Shown here piece after piece: positions 17,918 through 26,841 of a stretch of 64,000 nucleotides of DNA. This DNA comes from Kaistia algarum (GTDB taxonomy: Bacteria; Pseudomonadota; Alphaproteobacteria; Rhizobiales; Kaistiaceae). The stretch is from contig NZ_JAPKNJ010000001.1 of the NCBI RefSeq assembly GCF_026343945.1, forward strand, positions 2,108,001 to 2,172,000. The letters run 5' to 3'. The translations under genes and the position numbers were made by a program. The notes below the pieces were generated by a model. It was not told the origin of the DNA, did not search any database, and saw only the letters and a program-made list of their open reading frames with translations. Position 1 is the stretch's first letter. Each line of letters opens with the position of its first letter.

Positions 17918-18838
17918 ATGCAGCCGATGATCTCGATCCGCAATCTCTCGAAAACCTATGCGTCGGGCTTCTCGGCGCTCAAGAATGTCTCGCTCGACAT
18001 ACGCCCGGGCGAGATCTTCGCCCTGCTCGGCCCGAACGGCGCCGGCAAGACGACGCTGATCAGCACAGTATGCGGCCTCGTCACGCCGAGTGGCGGCAGC
18101 GTCGAGATCGGCGGCCATGACATCATCCGCGATTATCGCGCCGCACGTTCGCTGATCGGCCTGGTGCCGCAGGAGCTGACGACCGACGCGTTCGAGACAG
18201 TCTGGGCGACGGTCAGCTTCAGTCGTGGCCTCTTCGGCAAGCCGCGCAATCCGGCCTTTGTCGAGAAGGTCCTGAAGGATCTGTCCCTCTATGACAAGAA
18301 GGACAGCAAGATCATCACGCTGTCGGGCGGCATGAAGCGCCGAGTGCTGATCGCCAAGGCGCTGGCGCATGAGCCGCGCGTGCTCTTCCTCGACGAGCCC
18401 ACGGCGGGCGTCGATGTCGAGTTGCGCCACGATATGTGGAACGTCGTCCGCACGCTGCGCGAGGCGGGTGTCACGATCATCCTGACGACGCACTACCTCG
18501 AAGAGGCGGAGGAGATGGCCGATCGGATCGGCGTCATCCTGCGCGGCGAACTGATGCTGGTCGAGGAAAAGCAGGCGCTGATGCAGAAGCTTGGCCGCAA
18601 GCAGCTGATCGTCGAGCTGGCGCAGCCTGTCGAGACCGTGCCGATCGGGCTCGCGCCCTATTCGGTTGCGCTGTCGCCGGCCGGCACGGAACTGATCTAT
18701 TCCTATGACGGTGCGCGCGCCGGCGTTTCCGATTTCCTGCGCGACCTTCCCGCCGCCGGCCTTTCGATCAAGGACGTGCGCACCGAGGAAAGCTCGCTCG
18801 AGGACATCTTCGTCAGCCTGGTCCGGGGGGAGCGATGA
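17918..18838 (+). CDS. ABC exporter ATP-binding protein (YadG-like)
   Basis: 306 residues. Walker A is [10 protein letters not shown], the signature [15 protein letters not shown], Walker [13 protein letters not shown] and the switch His is in [11 protein letters not shown]. Length and layout, including a C-terminal regulatory extension of about 80 residues, match YadG-type ATPases that work with a single ABC-2 permease. The start is uncertain: ATG 17918 ([12 protein letters not shown]) is chosen for fit to the family, while ATG 17900 would add six residues. Neither has a strong ribosome site. Coupled to the permease by an ATGA overlap. Confidence 0.9.
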   Translation: MQPMISIRNLSKTYASGFSALKNVSLDIRPGEIFALLGPNGAGKTTLISTVCGLVTPSGGSVEIGGHDIIRDYRAARSLIGLVPQELTTDAFETVWATVSFSRGLFGKPRNPAFVEKVLKDLSLYDKKDSKIITLSGGMKRRVLIAKALAHEPRVLFLDEPTAGVDVELRHDMWNVVRTLREAGVTIILTTHYLEEAEEMADRIGVILRGELMLVEEKQALMQKLGRKQLIVELAQPVETVPIGLAPYSVALSPAGTELIYSYDGARAGVSDFLRDLPAAGLSIKDVRTEESSLEDIFVSLVRGER

Positions 18839-19596
18839 ACTTCCACGCTATCGCTGCCATCTATCGCTTTGAGATGGCCCGCACGCAGCGCACGCTGCTG
18901 CAGAGCGTCATCGCGCCCGTCGTCTCGACGTCGCTCTATTTCGTCGTCTTCGGATCGGCGATCGGCTCGCATATGAACGAGATCGGCGGTGTTTCCTATG
19001 GCTCGTTCATCGTTCCGGGCCTGATCATGCTCGGCCTCCTGACGCAGAGCGTTTCCAACGCCTCCTTCGGGATCTATTTCCCGCGCTTCGTCGGCACGAT
19101 CTACGAATTGCTCTCCGCGCCAGTGTCACCGATCGAGACCGTGATCGCCTATGTCGGAGCGGCGGCGACCAAATCGACGCTGCTCGCCCTGATCACCCTG
19201 GCAACGGCGGCTTTCTTCGTCGACCTTCGAATTGATCATCCGGTCTGGATGATCGGCTTTCTGCTGCTCACGGCGATCACATTCAGCCTGTTCGGTTTCA
19301 TCATCGGCATATGGGCGGATAATTTCGAGAAGTTGCAGCTGATCCCGCTCCTGATCATCACGCCGCTCACCTTCCTCGGCGGAAGCTTCTATTCGATCGA
19401 GATGCTGCCGCCATTCTGGCGGACGGTGACGCTGTTCAATCCGGTGGTCTATCTCGTCAGCGGCTTTCGCTGGAGCTTCTTCAGCACGTCTGATCTCGCC
19501 GTCGGTGTCAGCCTCGGCATGACCTTGCTGTTCATGTTCGCCTGCATCGGCATCGTCTATTGGATCTTCCGCACGGGATACCGGCTGAAGCGCTGA
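18835..19596 (+). CDS. ABC-2 type exporter permease (YadH-like)
   Basis: 253 residues with six predicted transmembrane helices. The N-terminus [30 protein letters not shown], the middle [19 protein letters not shown] and the late motif [36 protein letters not shown] are characteristic of ABC-2 membrane components such as YadH. It is an inner-membrane partner of the preceding ATPase. The substrate is unknown; family members export drugs, lipids or polysaccharides. Confidence 0.92.
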   Translation: MNFHAIAAIYRFEMARTQRTLLQSVIAPVVSTSLYFVVFGSAIGSHMNEIGGVSYGSFIVPGLIMLGLLTQSVSNASFGIYFPRFVGTIYELLSAPVSPIETVIAYVGAAATKSTLLALITLATAAFFVDLRIDHPVWMIGFLLLTAITFSLFGFIIGIWADNFEKLQLIPLLIITPLTFLGGSFYSIEMLPPFWRTVTLFNPVVYLVSGFRWSFFSTSDLAVGVSLGMTLLFMFACIGIVYWIFRTGYRLKR

Positions 19597-19667
19597 TCCT
19601 TCCTTCGCCCTTGTGGCCGGCGGCGGAAGTGATACAGCCGAGGCGAACCCTTCGTGACGGAGCGACG

Positions 19668-20675
19668 ATGAAAGCCCTTTCCTGCGACGAGCCGCTGAAG
19701 CTATCCCTCGTCGACCGGCCCGTGCCCGTGGCGGGCGCCGATGAAGTCTTGGTCCGGATCCGTCATGTCGGCGTCTGTGGCACCGATTATCACATCTACC
19801 ATGGCAACCAGCCCTACCTCGTCTATCCGCGGGTCATCGGCCATGAACTCGGCGGTGAAGTCGTCTCGGCGCCCGCCGGCAGCGCGTTCCGTCCCGGCGA
19901 CGTTGTGGCGATCGAGCCCTATCTCTATTGCGGCGAATGCCGCGCCTGCCGCATGGGCCGCACCAATTGCTGCCGGCGGCTTGAGGTGCTCGGCGTTCAT
20001 CGCGATGGCGGAGCCGGCGAATTTCTTGCCGTTCCCGAGCGCAATGTCGTGCCGGCCACCGGGCTCTCGACCCGCGAGGCGGCGATGGTCGAGTTCCTTG
20101 CCATCGGTGCGCATGGCGTACGGCGTTCGGCGGCCGGCCCGCAAAACGAAGTCCTGATCGTCGGCGCGGGGCCGATCGGCATTTCCGCCGCCATCTTCGC
20201 CAAGCAGCGGGGCGCCCGTGTCACCGTCGCCGACCGGATCGCCAGCCGGCTCGAATTCTGCGAAAGCGCGCTCGGCGTCGGGACGATCGAGGCGTCGGCG
20301 GATCTGTTCGAGCGGCTCGGCGCGCGAACGGGCGGCGAATATTATGACGTCGTCATCGATGCGACCGGCAGCCCGGCCGCGATGCAGCAGGGCTTCGCCT
20401 ATGTCGGCCATGGCGGCACCTATGTGCTGCTCTCGATCGTGCGCGCCGACATCACCTTCTCCGATCCCGAATTCCACAAGCGCGAGACCTCGCTGCTCGG
20501 CAGCCGCAATGCGACGCGCGAGGATTTCGAGACCGTGCTCGCCGCCATGCGGGGCGGCAACGTTCCCGTCGCGGCGCTCGCCACGCATCGCGGCCTCCTC
20601 GTCGATGCGCCGGAGGCGATTCCGCTCTGGTCGCGGCCGGAGGCGGGCGTGATCAAGGCGATCCTGGAAGTCTGA
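19668..20675 (+). CDS. Zinc-dependent alcohol dehydrogenase (medium-chain)
   Basis: 335 residues. Catalytic zinc ligands are Cys37 (GVCGTDYH) and the GHE motif (His59-Glu60); structural zinc ligands are C88, C91, C94 and C101 or C102 (YCGECRACRMGRTNC). The NAD fold is VLIVGAGPIGISAAIFAKQRGA. It resembles RspB/sorbitol- or galactonate-type dehydrogenases that oxidise a polyol or sugar-acid hydroxyl. It sits alone between the ABC exporter and the DUF763 gene, with GGAG before the ATG. Substrate unproven. Confidence 0.9.
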   Translation: MKALSCDEPLKLSLVDRPVPVAGADEVLVRIRHVGVCGTDYHIYHGNQPYLVYPRVIGHELGGEVVSAPAGSAFRPGDVVAIEPYLYCGECRACRMGRTNCCRRLEVLGVHRDGGAGEFLAVPERNVVPATGLSTREAAMVEFLAIGAHGVRRSAAGPQNEVLIVGAGPIGISAAIFAKQRGARVTVADRIASRLEFCESALGVGTIEASADLFERLGARTGGEYYDVVIDATGSPAAMQQGFAYVGHGGTYVLLSIVRADITFSDPEFHKRETSLLGSRNATREDFETVLAAMRGGNVPVAALATHRGLLVDAPEAIPLWSRPEAGVIKAILEV

Positions 20676-20724
20676 CCGAGCGGACACGTTTTCTGGCGCG
20701 GCGCCGCCCATCATGCTATTCGTT

Positions 20725-20739
20725 GTTCGTCCTTTGTTC
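20725..20739 (+). promoter_or_regulatory. Candidate LexA (SOS) box
   Basis: GTTC-N7-GTTC (20725-20728 and 20736-20739), the direct-repeat form of LexA box used by alphaproteobacteria. It ends 11 bases before the DUF763 start codon, touching the ribosome site GGAGGG. A perfect 8-base match arises by chance about once or twice per 64 kb, so the position is what makes it notable. Confidence 0.45.
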
Positions 20740-20750
20740 TGGAGGGTCGA

Positions 20751-22019
20751 ATGGCCAAGCGGGCGGGCAGCGCGGATCTGCCCTTGCACAATGGGCGCGT
20801 GCCGGCCTGGCTCGGCCAGCGCATGACCCGCCTTGGCGCCGTGATCGCGGAAGCGATCTGTCATCACTATGGCCGGGACGAATTCCTGCGCCGGCTCGCC
20901 CACCCGTTCTGGTTCCAGTCCTTCGGTGCCGTCATGGGCATGGACTGGCACTCCTCCGGTATCACCACCAGCGTCGTCGGCGCGCTGAAGCGCGGGCTGG
21001 CGCCACTTTCCGGGGAACTCGGCCTCCATGTCTGCGGCGGTCGCGGCCGCCATTCGCGGCAGACACCGGCGGAACTCGTCGCGGTCGGCACGCGCGTGGG
21101 CTTTGACGGGGCGGCGCTCGCCACCGCGTCGCGCCTCGTCGCCAAGGTCGACAGTGCCGCGGTGCAGGACGGTTTCGATCTCTATCTGCACAGCTTCTTC
21201 GTCACCGACGATGGCAAATGGGTCGTCGTGCAGCAGGGCATGAATGGCGATAGTCGTCTTGCCCGCCGCTATCACTGGCAGTCTGAAGGGCTGACGAGTT
21301 TCGTCGAAGCGCCGCATGCGGCGATCGACGGAAAAAATCGTGGCGAGATCGTCAATCTGACCGACCGCCGCGCTGCGGCGTCGCGAAAGGCGCAGCTCGA
21401 CCTTCTCATGGAGCTTGGACCCGATGGCATCGTCGGCGAGGCAGTGGGTCTTGCAAGGCGGAGCGAGCCTGTGCCGCCTCCGCCCGAGGCGCCGTTCCTG
21501 CCGCATCTCGTCATGCCGGAGCATCACGACGTCCGGCCGAAGGACGTGATGATGCGCCGCCTGCATGGCGCGCTGGCGGCGGCGGCCGAGAGGGGACCGA
21601 GCGATTTTGCCGAGCTTCTACTGGTGCCCGGCGTCGGGGCTCGCACGGTGCGCTCGCTCGCCATGGTCGCCGAGATCGTGCATGGAACGCCCTGCCGTTT
21701 TGCCGATCCGGCGCGTTTCTCGCTCGCTCATGGTGGCAAGGACCGCCACCCCTTTCCCGTACCGACGCTCGTGCTCGACCAGACGATCGGCGTGCTGAAG
21801 TCCGCCGTCGCGGCGGCCAAGCTCGGCCAGGAGGAGAAGTTGGACGCGATCCAGCGGCTTGACAGCCAGTCACGTCAACTGGAGCGGACGGCGGATGGGC
21901 CCAGCTTCGATGCCTTCGTCGCCGAGGAGCGGCGGCGCTCGCATGATTATGGCGGGCGCAGCGTGTTCGGCTGGGAGCTGTCGCCGGAAGCCGAGGCGGA
22001 AAAAGCGTGGCGGCAATAG
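20751..22019 (+). CDS. DUF763 protein with a helix-hairpin-helix-like motif
   Basis: 422 residues of the DUF763 family, found in archaea and scattered bacteria, with no established function. The family block SADLPLHNGRVPAWLGQRMTRLG, GMDWHSSGITTSVVGALKRGL, HVCGGRGRHSRQTPAEL and QQGMNGDSRLARRYHW is intact. Near residues 290-310, ELLLVPGVGARTVRSLAMVAEIV reads as a helix-hairpin-helix (PGVGARTVRSLA) of the kind used for non-specific DNA contact by glycosylases and nucleases. With the LexA-type box upstream, a DNA-damage role is suggested as inference. Strong ribosome site GGAGGG. Confidence 0.88.
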   Translation: MAKRAGSADLPLHNGRVPAWLGQRMTRLGAVIAEAICHHYGRDEFLRRLAHPFWFQSFGAVMGMDWHSSGITTSVVGALKRGLAPLSGELGLHVCGGRGRHSRQTPAELVAVGTRVGFDGAALATASRLVAKVDSAAVQDGFDLYLHSFFVTDDGKWVVVQQGMNGDSRLARRYHWQSEGLTSFVEAPHAAIDGKNRGEIVNLTDRRAAASRKAQLDLLMELGPDGIVGEAVGLARRSEPVPPPPEAPFLPHLVMPEHHDVRPKDVMMRRLHGALAAAAERGPSDFAELLLVPGVGARTVRSLAMVAEIVHGTPCRFADPARFSLAHGGKDRHPFPVPTLVLDQTIGVLKSAVAAAKLGQEEKLDAIQRLDSQSRQLERTADGPSFDAFVAEERRRSHDYGGRSVFGWELSPEAEAEKAWRQ

Positions 22020-22027
22020 CGGGTGCG

Positions 22028-22930
22028 CTAAGTCAATTCCACGGGCGAGAAGCGTGTCGTGCCGCTGGCTTTCTGGCCCGGTTTCAGGACAATCACGCCG
22101 AGGCTGTCGGCGCTCGCCTCGCCGAGGCGGTTGAAAGCGCCTGAGGCGTTGGTCTGCGGCTCTATGCAGAAATGCGGCGCGCCTCTCGGCGTATAGAGCA
22201 TCAGATGGCGGAAAACCGGATCCGCTTCGACCCGCAACCCCTGCCGCCATTCGGGCCACTCGATCTGGGCGGCGCCGTCCCAGCCGCCATAGCAGAGATT
22301 GCGTCTTGCATCCGGCAGCCGCGTCGGCTGGTCGAAGTCGAGTTCGGGCGGAACGCGGATCGCCTCGGTCGGCATGCCGTCATAGCCTTCGAGCCAGACC
22401 GTCTCCGCATGGTAGCGAAGTCGGGTTTGCGGCGTGCGGATGAACCAGGGGTGGAGGCCGAAGCCGAACGGCATGGCGACCGGGCCGAGGTTCGTGAGTT
22501 CGATCGTCACTGCGAAGCGCTCCGGCGTCAGCTGGAAAGCCTGCCGCGCCAGGAAGCGATAGGGCGAGCCGATCTCGTCGTCGCGAAGCTCGATCACGAG
22601 GCGCGTGGCGGTCTCGGCGATGACGCTCCAGCGCGACAGCCAACCCGAGCCATGCGTCGTGTCGCGCATCGGCGGGAAGTTCGCCTTGAAGCGCCAGGTC
22701 CTGCCGCCGAAGTCGAAGGCGTTATTCTCGATCAGATTGGCATAGGGCAACATCGGGAACATCGCCGCGCCAAGCACGTCGGCCGCCGCTGCCGCCTCCG
22801 TCGAGAGCGGCCGCATCAGGTCGATAGGGCCGGCCGCGCCCTGGCAGGTGAAGCGCGTCACGCTGCCGCCCAGCGACGGCTGGATCGTTGCCGTGAGCGG
22901 TCCGGCCGACAGGATGCGCGTCGCCGCCAT
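22028..22930 (-). CDS. Aldose 1-epimerase (galactose mutarotase family)
   Basis: 300 residues. It interconverts the alpha and beta anomers of an aldose in the cytoplasm. The catalytic pair is visible: His in THGSGW (93) and FGLHPWF (160), and Glu257 in GAPHFCIEPQTN. The family-start region GGSVTRF and the substrate-lid segment NLIENN are also present. It ends a leftward operon with two enolase-superfamily dehydratases, an SDR and a GntR regulator, where it would feed the right anomer into oxidation. It is 6 bases downstream of the dehydratase gene. Confidence 0.92.
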   Translation of the reverse strand: MAATRILSAGPLTATIQPSLGGSVTRFTCQGAAGPIDLMRPLSTEAAAAADVLGAAMFPMLPYANLIENNAFDFGGRTWRFKANFPPMRDTTHGSGWLSRWSVIAETATRLVIELRDDEIGSPYRFLARQAFQLTPERFAVTIELTNLGPVAMPFGFGLHPWFIRTPQTRLRYHAETVWLEGYDGMPTEAIRVPPELDFDQPTRLPDARRNLCYGGWDGAAQIEWPEWRQGLRVEADPVFRHLMLYTPRGAPHFCIEPQTNASGAFNRLGEASADSLGVIVLKPGQKASGTTRFSPVELT

Positions 22931-22936
22931 CGTGAG

Positions 22937-24112
22937 TTAAGCGCGGGGGCTGACGAAGACCGGGGCGCCGTTCACCTCGATGCGGACGTCAACGCGGTAT
23001 GTCTCCAGCGCGGCCGGGTCGATTTCGATGCCGAGACCCGGCGCATCGGGAACGGTGATCTCGCCATTGGCGTCGCGCTCCACATGGTTCTTCGTCAGGT
23101 CGATCGCGAGCTGGCGCGGCGCCACCGGATATTCGCAGATCCGGTGATCGGCCAGCCCGGCGAAGGGTTGCAGCGAGGCGGAGAGGGCCAGATGCGAGGT
23201 GAAGGTGTGGTTCACATAGGTGACGCCCTTCGCCACCGCATAGTCTGCCACCGCCTTGGCCGGGCCGATGCCACCGATGCGGCCGCAATCGATCTGGATG
23301 AAGCCGACCTTGCCGAAATCGATCAGATGCTCGGCCATATAGGTGTTGTGAGCGGCCTCGCCGCCGGCCATGTGGAAGGCGCTGGTGCGCGCGCCGAGCG
23401 CAGCATAGGCGCCCAGCGCGCCGGCATGGAAGGGCTCCTCGAACCAGGTGGCGCGATTGCGCTCCAGCGCCGGCAGGCGCTTTGCCGCGGCCTCGACATC
23501 GGCGACGAAGATCTGGCCGGCGTCGACGAGCAGGATGCCGTCGGGACCGAGCCCCTCGCGGGCGGCGTCGAGATGGGCGATGTCGTCCTCGACCGAGCCG
23601 GTGCCGAACGGCCCCCAGCCGAACTTCACGGCCTTGAAGCCGGCGGCCAGTGCCTCGCGTCCGCCCTCCAGCGTCTCCTGCGGCGTGTTGCCGAACAGGC
23701 GCGAGGCATAGGGCGTCTTGGCATGGGCCTTCGCATAGCCGAGCATCTTCCAGACGGGCTCGCCGCGCGCCTTGCCAAGAATGTCCCAGAGCGCCATCTC
23801 GATGCCGGACCAGGTATGCGGCGCCTGCAGGAGGTCCATGCTGTCATAGGCGACCTTGGCCGCGATCGCTTCGATGTCGGCCGGCGTCTCGAGCCTCGCT
23901 CCGAGCACCGAGGCACTCACCGAGCGGCAGGCGCCATGCGACATCGGCGTGACGAAGGCGGCGATCGAGGCGAGCGGCGAGGCTTCGCATTCGCCCCAGC
24001 CGATATGACCACCGGCTGAGACGCGCACGACCAGCGCATCCTGGCTGCCATCGGCGTCGGTGGTGACTTCCGGCATGGCGACATAGAAGAAGTCGACCGC
24101 ATCGATTTTCAT
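22937..24112 (-). CDS. Mandelate racemase/muconate lactonizing enzyme family dehydratase (copy 2)
   Basis: 391-residue enolase-superfamily enzyme. The catalytic KxxK is in GFKAVKFGWGP (K160, K163), the metal ligands are D197 (LVDAG), E225/E226 (FEEP) and E252 (GGE), and the acid-base His is His302 (VNHTFTS). These residues fit a sugar-acid dehydratase or racemase rather than muconate lactonisation. The start is set at ATG 24112 with AGGAAA upstream; a longer ORF to 24451 reads over the neighbouring gene. The neighbour at 24141 is a diverged paralogue. Exact substrate not deducible. Confidence 0.92.
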   Translation of the reverse strand: MKIDAVDFFYVAMPEVTTDADGSQDALVVRVSAGGHIGWGECEASPLASIAAFVTPMSHGACRSVSASVLGARLETPADIEAIAAKVAYDSMDLLQAPHTWSGIEMALWDILGKARGEPVWKMLGYAKAHAKTPYASRLFGNTPQETLEGGREALAAGFKAVKFGWGPFGTGSVEDDIAHLDAAREGLGPDGILLVDAGQIFVADVEAAAKRLPALERNRATWFEEPFHAGALGAYAALGARTSAFHMAGGEAAHNTYMAEHLIDFGKVGFIQIDCGRIGGIGPAKAVADYAVAKGVTYVNHTFTSHLALSASLQPFAGLADHRICEYPVAPRQLAIDLTKNHVERDANGEITVPDAPGLGIEIDPAALETYRVDVRIEVNGAPVFVSPRA

Positions 24113-24140
24113 GGTGGCGTTTCCTGCTTTTCTTGATGCG

Positions 24141-25283
24141 TCAGGCGACGAGGAGGTGGCGGGCGTCGGGCGTGAAGCGGGCGAGCTGATCGATGTCGAG
24201 CTCGATGCCGAGGCCGGGCAGCTGCGGAATCTCGACATGGCCCTCGCTGTCGAGGGTCCAGCCGCCGAGCTTGATGTCGTCGAGATACGGCGAGCCGCCG
24301 ATATATTCCACGAGCTCGGCCGAGGGGATGGCGGCGGCGAGCTGCAGGTCCGCGGCGAAGCCGACGGCCGTGTTCCAGCCATGGCCGATATAGCGGACAC
24401 CGAATTCCGCGGCCATCTGGGCAATGCGGATCTGCTCCGAAATGCCGCCAACCTTGGTGACGTCGGGCTGGACGATGTCGAGCGCGCCGCGCACGAACCA
24501 GGGCAGGTAGGTCTTGCGCCGGGTCAGGCATTCGCCGGTCGCGATCGGCACCGGGCTCTGGGCGCGCAGCACGACGAAATCGTCGATCGCCTCGGGCCTG
24601 AGCGCCTCCTCGAACCAGTAGACGTCATAATCCTTGACCATCTCGGCGGTGCGCAACGCCCAGCGCAGGCCGTTGGGCCAGAAGGCGTCGGAAGCGCCGG
24701 GATCGACCATCAGCAGGCAATCCTCGCCCGCGCCTTCGCGGGCCGCGCGGACGATCTCCTCGTCGAGCTTGTAGCTGTCGCGCCGGCCCATCGGACCCCA
24801 GCCGATCTTGATCGCCTTGAAGCCGGCCGCCCGGAACTCGGCGGTGCGCTCACGCATCAGGTCCGGCATTTCCATGAGGATCGAGGCATAGGGCTTCACC
24901 TTGGTGCGATAGGTGCCGCCGAGCAGGCGGCCGACCGGCTGGCCGGTAACCTTGCCGAGGATGTCCCAGAGTGCGATGTCGATGCCGGAGATCGCATGGG
25001 TCAACGTGCCGCCCATGCCCATCCAGAAGGTGTTCTGGTGCAGCTTTTCGGAGACGCGCATCGGTTCGAGAGCGTTTTCGCCGAGATAGAGCGGCTCCAG
25101 CACTTCGAGCGCCGCCTTGACCAGGCGGGCATCGGTAAAGACGCTGCCGAGGCCGACGACGCCCTCATCGGTGTGGACCGCGATCAGCGCATGGACGGAG
25201 TCGTTCGGCTTGATCTCGTTGGACCAGCCACCTTTTGGGGTCTCGCCGAAGAGGCCGGTGGAGCGGATCGATGTGATCTTCAT
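24141..25283 (-). CDS. Mandelate racemase/muconate lactonizing enzyme family dehydratase (copy 1)
   Basis: 380-residue enolase-superfamily protein. The catalytic lysines are K156 and K159 (GFKAIKIGWGP), metal ligands D194 (MVDPG), E225/E226 (FEEA) and E251 (GEC), with a C-terminal His301 in GHGWNT. It resembles D-galactonate or L-fuconate/L-rhamnonate-type dehydratases, which remove water from an aldonate to give a 2-keto-3-deoxy acid. It is about as long as the copy 2 neighbour but clearly diverged, so two different sugar acids or sequential steps are likely. GAGGA precedes the ATG. Confidence 0.92.
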   Translation of the reverse strand: MKITSIRSTGLFGETPKGGWSNEIKPNDSVHALIAVHTDEGVVGLGSVFTDARLVKAALEVLEPLYLGENALEPMRVSEKLHQNTFWMGMGGTLTHAISGIDIALWDILGKVTGQPVGRLLGGTYRTKVKPYASILMEMPDLMRERTAEFRAAGFKAIKIGWGPMGRRDSYKLDEEIVRAAREGAGEDCLLMVDPGASDAFWPNGLRWALRTAEMVKDYDVYWFEEALRPEAIDDFVVLRAQSPVPIATGECLTRRKTYLPWFVRGALDIVQPDVTKVGGISEQIRIAQMAAEFGVRYIGHGWNTAVGFAADLQLAAAIPSAELVEYIGGSPYLDDIKLGGWTLDSEGHVEIPQLPGLGIELDIDQLARFTPDARHLLVA

Positions 25284-25296
25284 GATATCCTCGGAG

Positions 25297-26070
25297 TCAG
25301 AAGGTCGCCGACACGCCGCCATCGACCAGCAGAACCTGGCCGGTCACATAGCGGCTGTCGTTGGAGCAGAAGAAGCGGGCGGCATCGGCGACATCTTCGG
25401 GCGTGCCCGGGCGCAGCAGCGGAATGCGTCCATATTTCAGATAGATGTCGCGAAACCAGTCGGTCTCGTGTTCGTGGCCCGAACCGTCCGGGAGCAGCGC
25501 CATGCGCGTATCGATGAAGCCCGGCGCGAGCGCGTTGGCGGTAATGCCGTCGCTACCGAGGTCGCAGGCGAGAGCGCGGGTCAGATTGACGATCCCGCCC
25601 TTGGCAGCCGAATAGGCGACGCTGTCGCGAGCGCCCCGGACGCCGAGGATAGACGCGATGTTGAGGATGCGGCCGGCCTTCGACTGGCGTAGCAGCGGCA
25701 GCAGAGCGAGCGTGACGGCGAGGGCGCCGTCCAGATTGACATCCTGGACCTTGCGGAAGCGCGCCATGTCGAGCGCGGCGAGCGGGGTCGCATCGAGGAT
25801 CGCGGCATTGTTGACGAGGATGTCGCAGCGGCCGAAGCGCGCCGCCACGAAATTCGCCAATCCCGCCACCTGGCCGCCATCGGTGATGTCGACACCGAAA
25901 GCGATGCTGTCGCCGCCGATTTCCGCCGCTACGCTTGTCGCTTCCGGTTCGTCGATGTCGGCGACGACTACCGCCACCCCATCGCCGGCGAGGCGGCGAG
26001 CGATGGCGGCGCCGATGCCGCGGCCGGCTCCGGTGACGATCGCGACACGGGCTTGCACGTCCGTGCTCAT
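25297..26070 (-). CDS. Short-chain dehydrogenase/reductase
   Basis: 257 residues. The NAD(P) loop is TGAGRGIG (13-20), NNAAIL is the NNAG equivalent, Ser140 and YSAAK (Tyr153, Lys157) complete the catalytic triad, and DVNLDG is the conserved Asn region. Asp38-Asp40 in VADID at the second strand favours NAD over NADP. It probably oxidises a sugar or sugar-acid intermediate in this operon. The ATG overlaps the GntR stop (ATGA), and the next gene follows after 13 bases. Confidence 0.93.
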   Translation of the reverse strand: MSTDVQARVAIVTGAGRGIGAAIARRLAGDGVAVVVADIDEPEATSVAAEIGGDSIAFGVDITDGGQVAGLANFVAARFGRCDILVNNAAILDATPLAALDMARFRKVQDVNLDGALAVTLALLPLLRQSKAGRILNIASILGVRGARDSVAYSAAKGGIVNLTRALACDLGSDGITANALAPGFIDTRMALLPDGSGHEHETDWFRDIYLKYGRIPLLRPGTPEDVADAARFFCSNDSRYVTGQVLLVDGGVSATF

Positions 26071-26777
26071 GCCGGACGCTCCCAGCGCTCGAGAAGGAGC
26101 GAGTGCGGGCCGATGACATGCGCGGTCAGGATCGCGTCGATATCCTCCTCCTTGCCGGAGCGTAGCAGTTCGAGCAGCTCGCGATGCAGCTTCACTTCCT
26201 GCGGCGGATCCTCGGCGCGGATCCATTCCCGGCAGAAGACGATGAGAAGGTGCTGCGAGAGGCCCTCCCAGATCCGCTCGGCCATCTTGTTCTGGGCGAT
26301 ATGGGCGACGGTCCGGTGGAACTCGACGTCGAGCTGGCCGACGGCGATATGGTCGCCATTGCTGGCGATGCCGTTCATCTCCTCGACCAGCGCCTCCAGC
26401 GGCGCTAGCAGGGCCGGGTTGTCGGCAGCTCGCCGCATAGCGTGGCGGAAGGTCACCTTCTCGATTGCGAGGCGCACTTCATAGAGCTCGTTGATCCGCT
26501 CTTCGGTGAAGTCGGCGACGCGCATGCCGCGCAGTTCGCTGGCCTCAAGGATGCCCTGCAGCGCCAGCTTCTGCATGGCTTCGCGCGCCGGCACACGGCT
26601 GACATTCATGCCGGTGGCGATCTCGGCCTCGGTGATGCGGTCGCCGGGCAGCTTCTCGCCATAGACGATCGCCATGATGATGCGGTCGGCGACCTCGTCG
26701 GGAATGGTCCGCGCCCGCTCGATCGGGCGGAAGCCACGCTGCGCCGATGAACGGTCAAGCTTCGCTGCGCCCGCCAT
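26067..26777 (-). CDS. GntR/FadR-family (FCD) transcriptional regulator
   Basis: 236 residues. The winged helix spans about 25-90: IPDEVADRIIMAIVYGEKLPGDRITEAEIATGMNVSRVPAREAMQKLALQGIL. An all-helical FCD effector domain follows (RINELYEVRLAIEKVTFRHAMRRAA, then VEFHRTVAHIAQNKM). FCD regulators usually bind a carboxylic or sugar acid. It leads the catabolic half of the cluster, so it is the likely repressor of the operon 26777 to 22028. GGAGAG is the ribosome site. A GTATAC-containing candidate site lies 46 bases upstream. Confidence 0.92.
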   Translation of the reverse strand: MAGAAKLDRSSAQRGFRPIERARTIPDEVADRIIMAIVYGEKLPGDRITEAEIATGMNVSRVPAREAMQKLALQGILEASELRGMRVADFTEERINELYEVRLAIEKVTFRHAMRRAADNPALLAPLEALVEEMNGIASNGDHIAVGQLDVEFHRTVAHIAQNKMAERIWEGLSQHLLIVFCREWIRAEDPPQEVKLHRELLELLRSGKEEDIDAILTAHVIGPHSLLLERWERPA

Positions 26778-26822
26778 GGCTCACTCTCCGCAAAAGGGGG
26801 TCGGGGAAAATCGGTCGGTTAT

Positions 26823-26841
26823 GTATACGATAGACGGTATC
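26823..26841. promoter_or_regulatory. Candidate GntR operator ahead of the GntR gene
   Basis: GTATAC (26823-26828) and the half-site ATACCGT on the minus strand lie in the 62-base gap between the ABC ATPase gene and the GntR gene. FadR-subfamily GntR sites often centre on GTATAC-like cores. The same ATACCGT/GTATAC combination recurs upstream of the ABC importer operon at 33947. Confidence 0.35.

Noticed and set aside
19701..21566. 621-codon open frame opposite the alcohol dehydrogenase and DUF763 genes
   Set aside because: Low-complexity composition and no motif; both plus-strand genes carry complete family motifs.
22172..24019. 615-codon plus-strand frame across the epimerase and dehydratase genes
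   Set aside because: Antisense to two genes with intact catalytic residues; composition is not coding-like.
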